The notes under the pieces: generated by a model
Seen by the model: the letters and a program-made list of their open reading frames with translations, nothing else
Databases searched by the model: none
Told to the model about the DNA's origin: nothing
Assembly (NCBI GenBank): GCA_921293015.1
Contig: OV121088.1
Coordinates: 26,387,645-26,451,644 of the forward strand
Direction of reading: 5' to 3'
DNA: 64,000 nucleotides
Source of the DNA: Phorcus lineatus
Lineage: Eukaryota; Mollusca; Gastropoda; Trochida; Trochidae
In this document: one piece after another, positions 1 to 11,362 of the stretch
Layout: each line of letters begins with the position of its first letter
Numbering within the stretch: position 1 is the first letter of the stretch
Program-made: the position numbers and the translations under genes

Positions 1-1
1 T

Positions 2-757
2 GTTACTGTGGATCTAGATGATGACGGGAAATTCCATGAAAAACTGCTGAAAGTGTTTCAAAGTAAGGATGCCATGGCTGCAATGTGTACAACGCTCTCT
101 GAAGTGATTAGACCCATGTTTAGGGAAGAAATGGAGGGTCTGGTGTCAAAAACGAAAGCTCTGGAGTCTGCTGTGTCCTCGCTACAAAAATCTCTGGAGG
201 TTAAGAACGACGAGATCAAGATACTAAATGAACGACTCGACAGAACCGAGCAGTATTCCCGCCGGAACAACGTTAGGATCTCTGGGATATCAGAAAAACA
301 AGGTGAGAACACCAACGATCTTGTTCGGAAAGTCGCCGAGTTTATCGGACTTAACGTTGACGAAAGCCACATCGACATTAGCCACAGGGTGCCTCGTCGT
401 CCTGTTACGCCACAGGATAATCCCAGACCAATCCTAGCACGGTTCGTGAGTAACGCTACACAGAGATCTTTCCTGCGAAACCGGTCTAAACTAAAATCTG
501 CCAACACAGATCTTTCTACACGACGCATCTTCATCAATGAAGACCTTACCAAACCTAGAGCGGATCTGGCCAAACAAGCAAGGCGTTTTGTGTCTGAAGG
601 GCGATTTGATTCGAGCTGGGTAACTGGGGGTGTGGTATTAATTAAACTTAAAGACGGGTCCGTGAATAAGGCCGCAAATGCCACACAGTTTCATACGATT
701 CTTGAAGGCACAGGGTTGAAAATGAAAATAAATCTCACTCAAGAAACTATCAATTAA
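2..757 (+). CDS. LINE ORF1 protein (coiled coil plus RRM-like), 5' truncated by window edge
   Basis: About 250 residues are open, and the frame continues off the left edge; no ATG precedes the conserved part. ORF1 proteins of non-LTR retrotransposons bind RNA and act as chaperones in the retrotransposition RNP. Seen here: an Asp/Lys-rich start, a heptad-like coiled coil around residues 40-80 (EEMEGLVSKTKALESAVSSL), then the ORF1 hallmark EQYSRRNNVRISGI. An RRM-like core follows (DISHRVPR, RPILARFVSNATQRSFLRN, RRIFINEDLTKPRADLAKQA) and a C-terminal basic/beta segment ending at a stop at 755-757. It lies on the same strand as the ORF2 at 2443, but 1.7 kb of unrelated sequence intervenes, so whether both belong to one element is inference. 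The family assignment is firm; the subfamily is not. Confidence 0.85.
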   Translation, partial: VTVDLDDDGKFHEKLLKVFQSKDAMAAMCTTLSEVIRPMFREEMEGLVSKTKALESAVSSLQKSLEVKNDEIKILNERLDRTEQYSRRNNVRISGISEKQGENTNDLVRKVAEFIGLNVDESHIDISHRVPRRPVTPQDNPRPILARFVSNATQRSFLRNRSKLKSANTDLSTRRIFINEDLTKPRADLAKQARRFVSEGRFDSSWVTGGVVLIKLKDGSVNKAANATQFHTILEGTGLKMKINLTQETIN

Positions 758-1370
758 TTTATGAATTGGATACGTTTTTAAAAATATATCATAAACAGAT
801 AAGTGTCCATATGTAGACTTGCTGATAAACCAAGTGGCGCCTTTATAGACAAATGATATGGTCTATGTGACTGTTACTATCAACCAATTATCAAGGTGTT
901 CCTATTAAGCTTATTTCTCTTGACAATGACAATCTCCATCATCGAATCAATATATAGAATATGATGTTGTTTGACATAAAGTGATTTAACACTTTCGGGT
1001 TTGTTTTAGTTCTGTTTTGCTTTTGTTTTTGTTTTTTTTGTTTTTTTTGGTTTTTTTAATCCTATGATTTTCCTACTGGAATGTTGCATCAACATAGTAC
1101 AAGTGATGCATATTTAAGCTCATGGTTGATCTTAAAGTTGGGCTTGTTTTGGTTTTTTGGGGTTTTTTTTTTTTCTTGTGTGGTTCTTTCATGTTCTTAG
1201 GGTTTGTGCTTTTGTTTTTGTTTTGTTATCCGGGTTTTGTCTTAATTTAGCTATATAATTATTCCTGGTTTTTATGTTAATTGTTTTGTTTTTAAATCTG
1301 CTAACGAATGTGGCTTGTTGTTTTGTTTTTTTTTCTTTCCCTCTTCACTCGGACTTTTGAATATAATTAA
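758..1370. other. non-coding, T/G-rich stretch
   Basis: No ORF or terminal repeat is recognisable. From 1005 to 1345 the plus strand is dominated by runs such as GTTTTTGTTTTTTTTG, resembling a decayed 3' untranslated region or simple-sequence expansion after the LINE ORF1. Nothing else could be supported. Confidence 0.4.
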
Positions 1371-1379
1371 TTTCATTTA

Positions 1380-1835
1380 TTTCATTTATTCATTGTCTCC
1401 CCAAGATGATTCTTAGCACTATATTTCTGGTTTTGTCTATATTTAACTAAATAATTATTCTCAGACTCAGACTCAGACTCAGAGTCTTTATTTCGTAAAT
1501 GATGGCCTGTGAGGCCTATAGTACATTTGCATAAATACAGACTGATCATTGGTTTGTTACGAGAGCGCGAGATGTTCACATCGCATATTAAACATTTTTG
1601 AAATATAAAGTGCTAAATTATTTATGGTAGTAGGATTTTGACTGGACAGCAATTGAATAAACTTTTGGTTTGATGGGTACTTGTGAAAATACATTGGTAT
1701 ATATTTACTTCGTAAGGTAATGTATAATGGGCAAACTAATAGAGTATGGTATTCATCTTCAAGGTCATCCCCACAACACGGGCACATAGCGTCAGTAATA
1801 ATTGTCGAAATGGAGCGTCTATAAGATACAATATT
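1380..1835 (-). mobile_element. 3' fragment of a second LINE (C-terminus of ORF2)
   Basis: Reading the minus strand from about 1835, the frame gives ISTIITDAMCPCCGDDLEDE then YHTLLVCPLYITLRSKYI. This is the Cys-x2-Cys...His...Cys knuckle and following helix found at the C-terminus of many LINE ORF2 proteins. The frame ends near 1557, and the rest down to about 1380 would be its 3' tail. The (TCAGAC)n simple repeat at 1460-1485 lies inside. Endonuclease and RT domains are absent, so this is a typical 5'-truncated insertion, inverted relative to its neighbours. Confidence 0.7.
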
Positions 1836-2442
1836 TAGTTCAGAAGCTGAATAATTATTCAGCCCTTAGGTTCTGTCGATTGATAGTATCACTACATATA
1901 ACATGTATAAAAATATACGACTTGTATACTTTCTTCACAGAATCACTAATGAAGACACAAACACATATTTATATATACATTTATATATAAATATATTTAC
2001 TTACAATTTTGATGTTCCAATTCACAGTATGTATCCATAAATAATTCCGATATCACATCAAACATGCACACCATTGTCTCCATCCAGCTCACACGCATGC
2101 ACGTGCAACACGCTATTCACGCTCGCTGTAACGCGGTCGCCTACTCTCGCTTAGTCTGATTTCAAATTCCACCAAATATTACCAACTGGCATAAAATGTC
2201 ATTTATCTCCTATCTATTCTTCTCATTTTTTGTTTGTTTCTCTTACAACAAAATATCTTTTACGTATCACAGTTCTCCAATCAAATGCTCCATTTTATGT
2301 GTTTACCATTTGTTGCTTCATATGTTATGTTGTATTATCTTTTGCATTGATGCTTATTGCTTGCTTACAATAAAGTTCCTACTTATGCTTATAACCTTCA
2401 GTCCAACCACCGCCATGTATTCTCTACATTTGTTTATGATAG
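1836..2442. other. AT-rich spacer / 5' region before LINE ORF2
   Basis: Contains a (TA)n-like microsatellite at 1965-1995 and a more GC-rich patch at 2060-2160 with no ORF similarity. The stretch 2160-2442 may be 5' UTR of the following LINE, but no boundary or target-site duplication was found. Confidence 0.35.
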
Positions 2443-4113
2443 ATGCCGGTTGATATTGTCCAATACAGGCGGTCGGTTGGACTTTTCTCTTTGAAAAATT
2501 CATGCAAGGCATACGTAAACTTTATACTCTCATCAATCCTCTTTACTTCAAATTGTCTTTACAAATTACAAACTCCCTTATACATAATTATCTTGCTGTT
2601 ATGTTGTGGCGATATCCACCCTAATCATGGCCCACGTAAAGACGATCTTAAAATTGTTCATCTAAATGTAAGAAGTCTAAAGGATAAAATAGACCTGCTA
2701 TCTCTAGAATTCAATTCTTATGATGTAATCTGCCTAACAGAAACATGGTTGCATAACGGTATCCTCCAGAGTGATATATCCATCCCTAATTTTCATCCAC
2801 CGTACCGTAACGACCGTCCAAGCCGGGGTGGGGGTGTCGCTATATACGTTAAAGAGAACTTCTACGTTATAGACATGGACCATCTTCTCATTTCAGGACT
2901 CGAGGCGCAGTGGGTTCAAATAAAACGTAATAATAAGAAATACTTAGTCGGAAATTTTTACCGTGCGGATAAAAGTGATGCGTATTGGGATCTATTAGAT
3001 CGGTCAATATGTAATGCTATGACATTAAAGATGCGAACGATAATAACGGGAGATTTTAATATAGATATTCTAAATGAAAACAACGTTAAAATCGAGAGCT
3101 TAAAGGCATTATACGGACTGACGCAACTGATAACTGAACCAACTAGGATTACATCCACCTCTAGAACTTTGATTGACTTATTGTTTGTATCTAATGCTGA
3201 TAGCGTACTTAGTTCGGGTGTGTCTGATCCTATTTGTAGTGACCATTGTCCCATAAGTGTGACAATAAAGGATGATATTCCTAAAAATAATAATTTTAAA
3301 AGGAAGGTTTACAATTATAACATGATTGATGAAACAAATCTAAAAGATAACCTTAGTTCATTCGACTGGCAGACTGTTCTGTCAACAAACGATATTGATC
3401 AAGCAGCAGAAGCGTTTTCAAATTCATTTTTAGATATATGCAATACCCATATCCCAAATAAAACAGTAACTATTAGACCTAATGATCCATTATGGATTAC
3501 GGGTGATGTCCGCAGATTGATTCGAAAACGAAACCGTATACACAAAGTAGCTAAGAAATATAACCGACCATTGGATTGGGAAAAGTTTCGTAGATTACGG
3601 AATGACGTAATATCAGCTGTACGTACCGCAAAAAGGAAATTTGTCTCAAAAGTTGATGATAAGATAAACGAATCATACGGTAGCAAACTCTGGTGGCGCT
3701 TAGTCAAAAATTATCTAAAATCCACTGGCAACAAGACAATATTTCCACCCATCACATTTCAAGATGCAGTTTATGACGATGTAAATGATATCGTCACTAT
3801 AATGAATAACTACTTCTGTGATCAAGCAACTGTAACGACTCCCGATAAAACATTACCGGACTTAATTTTTAAAACTGATAAAACTTTATCTTCAATATCA
3901 CTGACTGTCTGTGAAGTTGAAGATATTTTACTCTCTGTTAACACCTCCAAAGCAACTGGACACGATGGCATCGGTAATCGATTACTAAAGCTTGGTGCCT
4001 CAGCAAAAGCTGATCCCTTATCGAAAGTCTTTAACTGCTCGTTATCAAAGTCAAATTTCCCAAATATTTGGAAAATAGCGTCAGTAATACCCATTCATAA
4101 GAAAAAATCGTAA
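2443..4113 (+). pseudogene. LINE ORF2, 5' part: endonuclease and start of reverse transcriptase
   Basis: ORF2 of a CR1/L2/Jockey-group LINE makes a protein that nicks target DNA and reverse transcribes the element RNA. Residues 1-55 are a hydrophobic leader ending in CGDIHPNHGP, a degenerate 2A-like motif. Residues about 68-280 are an APE-type endonuclease: HLNVRSLKDK, LTETWLH, GGGVAIYVKE, ITGDFNID, SRTLIDLLFVS and SDHCPISV (catalytic E, D, N, D and H visible). A basic linker (WITGDVRRLIRKRNRIHKVA) leads to the first RT blocks (NTSKATGHDGI, WKIASVIPIHKK). The frame stops at TAA 4111-4113. The sequence then jumps to late RT motifs in another frame, so the block carrying the first catalytic Asp is missing and the enzyme cannot be active. 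The first ATG is uncertain. Confidence 0.9.
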
Positions 4114-5414
4114 TCAACGGCTATAGCTCTGATTTTAAATCTGTCTCTGCCGGTGTCCCACAAGGTTCCGTTCTCGGACCACTGCTTTTCTTGATCTATA
4201 TTAATGACATTGTTGACGATATTGACAGCAATATACGGTTATTTGCCGACGATACATCGCTTTACGTAATAATTAATGACCCCAATGTTGCCGCTCAGAG
4301 CCTAAATGACGACCTGTCCGTCATTAACACCTGGGCTAACGAATGGCAAGTTGATTTTAATCCAAGTAAAACCGTCTCAATTCAATTCAGCCGTAAGCAT
4401 GCTCCGACTTTAAAACCAGTTTTATCTATGAATAATACACCTATAAATGACGTTTCATCTCATAGACATCTAGGATTAATTTTACAACAGGATTGCATGT
4501 GGCATAACCATATTGATAGTATTATCAAAAAGGTAAGTCCAACGATAAATTGCCTTAGAAGTTTTAAATACCGCCTCAATCGTAAAACCCTTCAGACCAT
4601 GTATAAATCATTTATATTACCAGTTTTCGATTATTCATGCCACATCTGGGATAATTGTACAAAAGAGCAATCTGTACTTCTAGAAAAACTTAATCTGGAC
4701 GCAATTATTACTATTACTATTACTATTTGTGGTGCCGTTCGCGGCACAAGTCATGAAAAGTTATACTCAGAAACTAATATTACTTCATTAGAGAAGCGTA
4801 GACATCGCCAGAAATTGTATGTCTTTTATAAGATGGTTAATAAACTAGTACCTGAATATTTATCAAACCTAATACCTGACACTGTGTCAGACGCAAGTCG
4901 GTACAATTTAAGAAACTATTCCGACCTTCAAAGCATAAAATGCAACACAAGTAATTACTCTAAATCGTTTCTACCAGACACGGTCAATATCTGGAATTCC
5001 CTCCCCCTGGACGTGGTCAACTCCAGCTCACTTGCAGAATTCAAAAGGAAATTAAAGGACACCAATAGCATCCCGATTCATTTTAATTTATTTCATGGGT
5101 CAAGATTCTGCCAGATAATTCATTCCCGTCTTCGGCTTGGCTGCAGTGACTTAAACGGTGATAAATTCATCAGATATATATCCGATACCCCTTACTGCAA
5201 CTGCGGTCATCACTTTGAGGATGCACTCCACTTCTTCCTAATTTGTCCCAATAACCACGAATTAAGACTAAACACATACTTTTTTCAAAAAGGTTATAAT
5301 CTACCATCTATCCTTTACGGCAACTCTGGCTCTACTGATCAACATAATAACAAACTTTTAAAATCTGTCTATAATTACATAGTTTCTTCTAAAAGATTTT
5401 CAGATTTGTCTTAA
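4107..5414 (+). pseudogene. LINE ORF2, 3' part: RT palm/thumb and C-terminal Cys-His knuckle
   Basis: Continues the preceding ORF in a different frame. Between about 4107 and 4190 the frame reads NGYSSDFKSVSAGVPQGSVL, then GPLLFLIYINDI, the RT VPQGSVLGP block. It goes on to RLFADDTSLYV (catalytic FADD), the thumb region SSHRHLGLILQQD, and QTMYKSFILPVFDYSCHIWD. The C-terminal knuckle is YCNCGHHFEDALHFFLICPN. About 150 codons expected between IPIHKK and NGYSSDF are absent, matching a deletion of roughly 450 bp. A short ATTACT repeat (4703-4729) has altered the usual sequence before GAVRGTS. It is followed by a plausible 3' UTR to about 5640. Confidence 0.9.
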
Positions 5415-5640
5415 CCAACTTACATTACGTTCTTCAATTGCCTTGCGAAATTTTAAAAGAATTTATCTTTAAATCATAGTAAGTAAGCCTGCAAATGTAC
5501 ATGCATATCTGATCTGTTCTTCATTGTTTTGTGAACGTCATCATTTCTTGAAAGTTTATATTTGTATATTGTCGGGAGAGGCATTCATATAAGCAAAGAT
5601 TTTGCTTGTTTGCCAATCCAATCAGTTTTTCTCTGAATAA
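5415..5640 (+). mobile_element. 3' UTR of the LINE
   Basis: AT-rich sequence directly after the ORF2 stop. It contains a small imperfect hairpin (AAGCAAAGATTTTGCTTGTT, 5593-5612) and ends about 5640-5655 near AATAAATATG. The exact end is not fixed because no tail repeat or target-site duplication was identified. Confidence 0.4.
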
Positions 5641-5655
5641 ATATGTTTACACCAT

Positions 5656-6113
5656 AATTACCCCCGGCAGGAAAGAAGGGGACACACTTTGGCCCCCATC
5701 TTGGAAGAAACATGGAAGGGAGGTAACAATTTACATTTCTCATTAGACTATGTCAAGGATTGGCTTTTCATTGCCTAAGGGTGAGTGAGAAAAATTTTTG
5801 TGCTTTCCCTTGTTTCATTTTAGTGCAAAATCAAGGTATTAAATATTACAGGTATTTGAAATCTCTTGACAGAAAAAACGAAGCCAATATTTGAAATAAT
5901 GTGAAGGTTTTGTTTTGGAAATTGAAATGAGATAGGTATACACAAAATACATGGTGACTGTTAAATTTGATATTCATTATGTAGTACTGATAATGTCCGT
6001 GAACATATATCTCATCAAAGTTAAGTCTTTAAAACATTAATGATATTGTTAATTAGTCTTCATAATTATCATTAATTTTTTTTTTTCTTCCATTAATCCA
6101 CTTCAATAGACCT
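5656..6113. other. unassigned AT-rich spacer
   Basis: No ORF, repeat boundary or RNA gene could be supported here. Confidence 0.3.
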
Positions 6114-8643
6114 CTCTTAATATTACGTCACGAATATTCATGAGCTATCCAAAACGAGGCTAAGCCCGCTCGAACGAGCGCCACGAACCCGGAAGTCATT
6201 GACGCGATTATTGCTCGTAACATGCCGCTCTTAAACTTCGTTTTATGCAATTTTCAAGTGTTATGACTATGTTCAAATTTGGCCATACATAAAACAGCAT
6301 CTCTTGTGTTTATTTAGTCAAAAATAGCGTTGTTTGATATTCAGGTTTTGGTGAAACGACGACTTTTGCTCAGGTAAAAGTTTATGTCATTTTTGAAACC
6401 ATGAAATCGGAGATTAATTTTTGCCTCTTCAAAGTTCTTTTGCTGATTCAAAATGTTTAATGAACCACAATTTAAAAGATAATGATTTTATCGAATGATA
6501 ACTTTCACATAATTGTTTGTATTTTCCCTAATGTAGGAATATGCTTGAATATTTTAAAACCCGCTTGAAGGTTCCAGTTTCGCAATCATTGATTTTGACA
6601 AGAAGAAATCTAGTCATTCGTGGTTACATTCAGTTGCAGATTACTCAGAAAACTGTGAACTGTAAATTGTCTGAATATATTCAACATGAAAGTCTATGGT
6701 TCACAATGATTTGACATCATCAGCAAGTTGTCCCAAAAAATCGACACCAGCCTAGCTGCCACAGTAAAAGTTATCGGTATTTCAGTCAAAAACTTTCCTG
6801 TTGGCATTTTTTTCCCCCAATAAAACACTGATAAGGTAAGTTATCATATTTTTAAAATATAATTTGAGTGCATATTTACGCAAATAATTGCATACTTTAG
6901 AAATAAAATTCCATAAGAATATTAATCCGAGAGAGTGAATAGTGACATTTTGCATATATTTGATTATTTTATAAGAGTTGAAACGTCAGAGTGAAATAAA
7001 ATCAAACATTGAGATAATATATGCCTACTGTAGCATACAATGTATAAAGACTCTATATTTCCTTTACATTATTAACTGGCATAAAATTGATATATCCCTT
7101 TCTTTCAAAAATAAAATATGAAATATTATAATCTACCGATGACACACATAGATTGAAATTAAATAATAATTCATTGTGTGCTTTTTCCAAGCACCATTTC
7201 ATAAATATACATGTCATAATCCAGGTCTTGTTAAAATAGTAAATCAAAGACTGGTGATAAAAAATAATGTCTTCGTGTATAAAAAAAATAATTTTGCCAA
7301 CAAGTACAATATGTCACATCCGATGATATTAATGAAAATTTTAGTTGGTGGAACTGTTGGTGGAACTGATATTTACGTTTTAAAAATGTTATGTTGTTGT
7401 CAGATATTTATACGATTCGTTAATTCTTTTACCCAGAACTATTGCAGTTTGGTCAATTTGAATATTTCAGATTTGACTGCCCAACTTGATAATATTTCCA
7501 AAAGCTTAACAATTCAAATGATTTTATGTAGTGATCTATTTTGCCTGAAATTTTTCTTACTGAGATATAGTGTAAATATTTTGACTTTTTGTCACAAAAG
7601 TATGATTTGAACAAGTTAGCTATATATATGAAATCATCTGAGAGCCTTTGTTGGTATAATAATTAGGAATCTACTTACATGTATGAAATATTAGTTGTCA
7701 ATGAAAAAAAGGGAAAGATTTAGTTAGGAAAGTTTTAGTTTTAGATATTTCATTCTAGCATTATAAGTTAAAATTTCCATTTTATAATCAACTTTAACAT
7801 GATGCCACACGTTCAAGAAATGACAAGCAAAAATGTTTAGCCATGTTTTATTTTTGTGTATGTTTTTCTAAAAATCCATTTTGTTAAAAAAAAGGCCAAT
7901 CGATAGATAAATATGACAAATACCACGATTATAGGGTCCACCTTGACTCCCAAAGAATTTAACAGGCCTGTGCAGACTGTAAGTGGTAGACTAGACCATA
8001 CTTATATCTCCTCATTTATCTGGTTTGTTGGTCTGTAGACGGTGAATGACGTTTATTTAGAGAAGTATTAAGCTGATGAGTCACATTATGACTTATATAT
8101 AGGCCTAATAATTATATGATAGAATCTGTGTCCGAGTTGAGGAACGAAATTGCACTCGACACTCGGCTTTTGTTGATTGACTGTACGAGATTTCAATCGA
8201 ACGACAGGAAAACCGAAAAATTAAATCATTACGGTAACTGGGATAACCATCGATTGTTGTAAGAAAATTTATAGGTATTTCTGCAAACGAAATAATGTTT
8301 CTCATCTGAAATTTTCACCTGAAGTTTGTAAAATTCAAGATATTTGATCGATACTCATCTTAACAAATCGACGTTCCGCGATGTTTTGAAATTTTTGCAA
8401 GGCACGATATGAATGAAAACTTTAATCATCGGTGACAATTTTAAAACCAAGTCCTTGTAAATACAGCAAATGATCTTTTTGCAAAAGGATACATCTTTCT
8501 GTTACTTTTTATTGACGCCAGTCGCGAAATACTACTGCAACTCGCGAACTGAAAAATTGCCGTGGCCGCCTGCCATTTCCGAAGCTTGCGGGCTTAGCCT
8601 CGTTTTCGATATCTAGGTCACCGCTATGCATAAGTATTAAGAG
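6114..8643. mobile_element. 2.53 kb element with terminal inverted repeats, no recognisable transposase
   Basis: The left end CTCTTAATA (6114) and right end TATTAAGAG (8635-8643) are inverted. A perfect 19-bp inverted pair AAAACGAGGCTAAGCCCGC occurs at 6151-6169 and 8588-8606, with partly matching sequence between. The interior is AT-rich; short open frames (for example 7176-7610) show no transposase motif. The outer sequences are CT-rich on the left and start TCGGC on the right, so no clear target-site duplication is visible and the superfamily is unassigned. A non-autonomous DNA transposon is the best reading. Confidence 0.65.
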
Positions 8644-8684
8644 TCGGCTATGAACATGCAATCTGTAAATAATCTTTCTACGGT

Positions 8685-9530
8685 TGAGTCCCGGTCTGCC
8701 TACATCCCATTCTGCCTACAGCCCAATTTGCCTACACAAAAAATGTAGGCAGACTGGGACATAAGTTAACACCCCTAAAATCATGGGCATGACCCAAGTA
8801 TCTGAGTCAAACCAAACAAGTGGACCGAGTAGAAGGATTAGTTCATTTAAAAAAATGAAATATTTGTGGAACATCCTGATAAAAGATTAAGTAATCCGTA
8901 ACTTCTCTCTTTTGAAAACATAACACTTTGATCAAAGAAAATCCTGTTTTTATAACAAAATAGTTTCTAATAAATTAAATAGTTCACAATAGTAGCATAC
9001 TCCAATGTTTTGATAGGGGATTTAAAAATCAGTGACTTCTCTGTCTAAGCGAACATAACATCTTGATCAAAGGAGAGTGTGTGTTTATAAGTAAATAATG
9101 AGAGAAATTGTGAAATTTGTTAAAGGGATTAGTTAATTAACAATTATCACATGCTTCAAAATGCAATGCTTTATAAGCTGGGTGAAAATGTTGTCTTCAG
9201 TCAAAATGGCTAACCTTCAGAGAGTTGAGTTCATCATGTCACAGTCAGGAGGTAAACAGATTCTTCATGCAGGCTTTCGCAATCTCTGGTACTTAAGTGG
9301 TACTTCAATGTGAAACAGTCTAATAAATCACTAGTGCTGTATCTATGCAATATTGTTGTCTTATTTAAAATGGTTGACTGTAGGCAGATTGGGACTATGG
9401 ATGGAAGATTCCATTAATTCAGAGGTATGGCACATGACTATTCACCCATGAAAAGCCGTGCACCAGACCGTAACATGTTGTTTTAACAGTGTAGGTAGAA
9501 TGGGATGTAGGCAGAACGGGAACATGCCCT
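8685..9530. mobile_element. candidate element built on inverted TGTAGGCAGAATGGGA motifs
   Basis: The 10-bp core TGTAGGCAGA occurs seven times with up to one change. Three copies read on the minus strand (8695-8704, 8711-8720, 8727-8736) and four on the plus strand (8744-8753, 9379-9388, 9490-9499, 9506-9515). Each is usually followed by a TGGGA-like extension. The outer copies form an inverted repeat of about 40 bp (GGNNNNNTCCCG then TCTGCCTACATCCCATT). Clustered motifs facing inward at both ends resemble subterminal transposase-binding repeats. No target-site duplication was found and the superfamily is unknown. Confidence 0.55.
9206..9313 (+). pseudogene. 35-codon ORF resembling the start of a FLYWCH zinc finger
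   Basis: An ATG-initiated frame reads MANLQRVEFIMSQSGGKQIL then HAGFRNLWYLSGTSM before a stop. The pattern (val-x-phe...Ser-x-x-Gly-lys-x-x-Leu-x-x-gly-phe) resembles the first half of FLYWCH fingers found at the N-terminus of Mutator-like transposases. The second half, with the Cys and His ligands, is missing. It sits between the two motif clusters of the surrounding element. This is a weak, short match and could be chance. Confidence 0.3.
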
Positions 9531-10366
9531 TTCTACCTTATTCTCATTATCCCCTGAATTTGATTAGGTCACCTGAAATACACATAAGCATTTTGTAAAT
9601 ACTGTCTTTTTGTCTCCTTTTACGTTTCTACCAATATTTTTATTCTATAGTTATTCTCTCCATCCTTTGCCGCTCCACCTTTACATTACCCCTCCAGATT
9701 TTCCATTATTCATCCCCCAAGCACCTATTACCCTTTATTTTCTCTAAACCTGATTTTACAACTGATTTACTTGATTCTTTTGAGAGAAGATTTGCACACA
9801 AAAAGGAGAGATGGAACAAGGAAGAATTCTTCATCTCCATGTATTCTTATGCAGCATGTGGACTGAATAAGTCTTGAAGTAAAGATCAAACATTACAAAA
9901 TATTTTTCATAGAAAATGATAACATTTTGTGAAAAAATAATGGTGGGTTAGACATTTGGGAGACACTTTTAATTCATAAACAGATCGAAATGGGGTTCAT
10001 ACACAGATAAAAAGAGATCATTTTTTCAAGATAATAATCTCATTGACCTTTATTCATTAAAGTGATTGTATCACTGATAATCTGCCTGTCAATGCTGAAT
10101 ATTTTTGCTAAGATTAAATAAATATAAAAGGATAATATATCATCAGTCATATTTAAAGCCTCTAAATAATAATTTTATTGCAATTTTATTCTACACTACA
10201 ATGGTGATGAATCCACGATCAATCTGTCTACGAACCCAAAAACGTTTATGCCTGCAAACCTGTAATGTCTACAAAAAATCACTACACCCGATGTGTCTGC
10301 CTGATTCATCTTATCAACATTGTGCATTATCAGATTGGATGATTTTAGAAAAGTTCTAACACACTG
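9531..10366. other. unassigned spacer
   Basis: AT-rich sequence with no supported gene; short open frames lack any recognisable domain. Confidence 0.3.
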
Positions 10367-10374
10367 GTTTGTAC

Positions 10375-11354
10375 CAGGGTTGCAGAAATATGTATATTTG
10401 CCGGACATGTCCGAATGGGGACCAGTCTGAACAATTTGAAAATCGACCAGTCTGACATTTGAAAAATCATATGACCGTTTGAGGAAAAATCACAGGAAAA
10501 AATTAACATATATACTCAAACTTACTTATTTGGTTATAAAAACATGACCCGGTCAACAAAGAAATCACAACTCTTGTTTTCACACGGCACTATTACCTTG
10601 TTAATTGAATAACTTAAGTGTTTGCACTGCTTACCTTTTGATCTTTAGTAAGAGATATTCTCAAATATAGAGTGAAAGGTATCAAATTCGTTACAAGAAA
10701 TTGCTGAGATGGAACTTTTTTCATTTCACAATGACAAAAAAAAGTGCAAGATGAAGACGAGGTGCTATCAAATCTGAAACCGACAAAGCCCAGACGCTCA
10801 TACGACAATACATGGCAGCAAACACTTGACTGGCTAAATTTTGACGAAAACCTTACCTATATGTCATTTTTTGTCAGGCATTCAATTAATCTTATGGACC
10901 GTCACCATTTTTAATGTTAGCAATGAAAAGTACTGTCGTAGTTTATCATTAGCTAAGGCTTACTGCCCTGATCTAACATTACAAAGTGTTATATCTATAA
11001 AAACAATTATCACCTGTTAAGTGTAGTCACATGACCTGAGAAACTTTATTCTCGTACTGATTTGCAATTTGTCCCATGTTGATTTGTTTATTTACATTTC
11101 AAATACGTCAGGAACATGGCCAGAAACGATCGTTCATTGAAGGATCGGCACACTTTTGGAAATCTTCACTAGTAGATCATTCTTTACTTATTATTTCTTT
11201 ATTATCATTATTTTTTGAAAGACAATTGTATATATTTTATTGTCATTTCTATATGTTATTCATGTCATTATCATAAGAAAGTAATATCAAAGTTTACTTC
11301 GGGTCAACTTCAAAATGAAATGTCAGACTGGAAAATTTTTAATCATCAACCCTG
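10375..11354 (+). mobile_element. hAT-type non-autonomous element, copy 1
   Basis: Starts CAGGGTTGCAGAAA (10375) and ends CAACCCTG (11347-11354). It is flanked by a perfect 8-bp duplication GTTTGTAC (10367-10374 and 11355-11362). An 8-bp TSD and CAGGG termini are diagnostic of the hAT superfamily. There is no transposase; the interior is AT-rich. The internal segment 10850-11330 is shared with the inverted copy at 14459-15018 and the fragment at 23240-23665. Relative to the shorter copy it carries about 440 extra bp after the left terminus. Confidence 0.85.
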
Positions 11355-11362
11355 GTTTGTAC

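Noticed and set aside
58..684. 208-codon minus-strand open frame
   Set aside because: Antisense to the LINE ORF1; no similarity of its own.
7176..7610. 144-codon open frame inside the 2.5 kb TIR element
   Set aside because: No start ATG at the proposed beginning, low-complexity AT-driven composition and no transposase motif.
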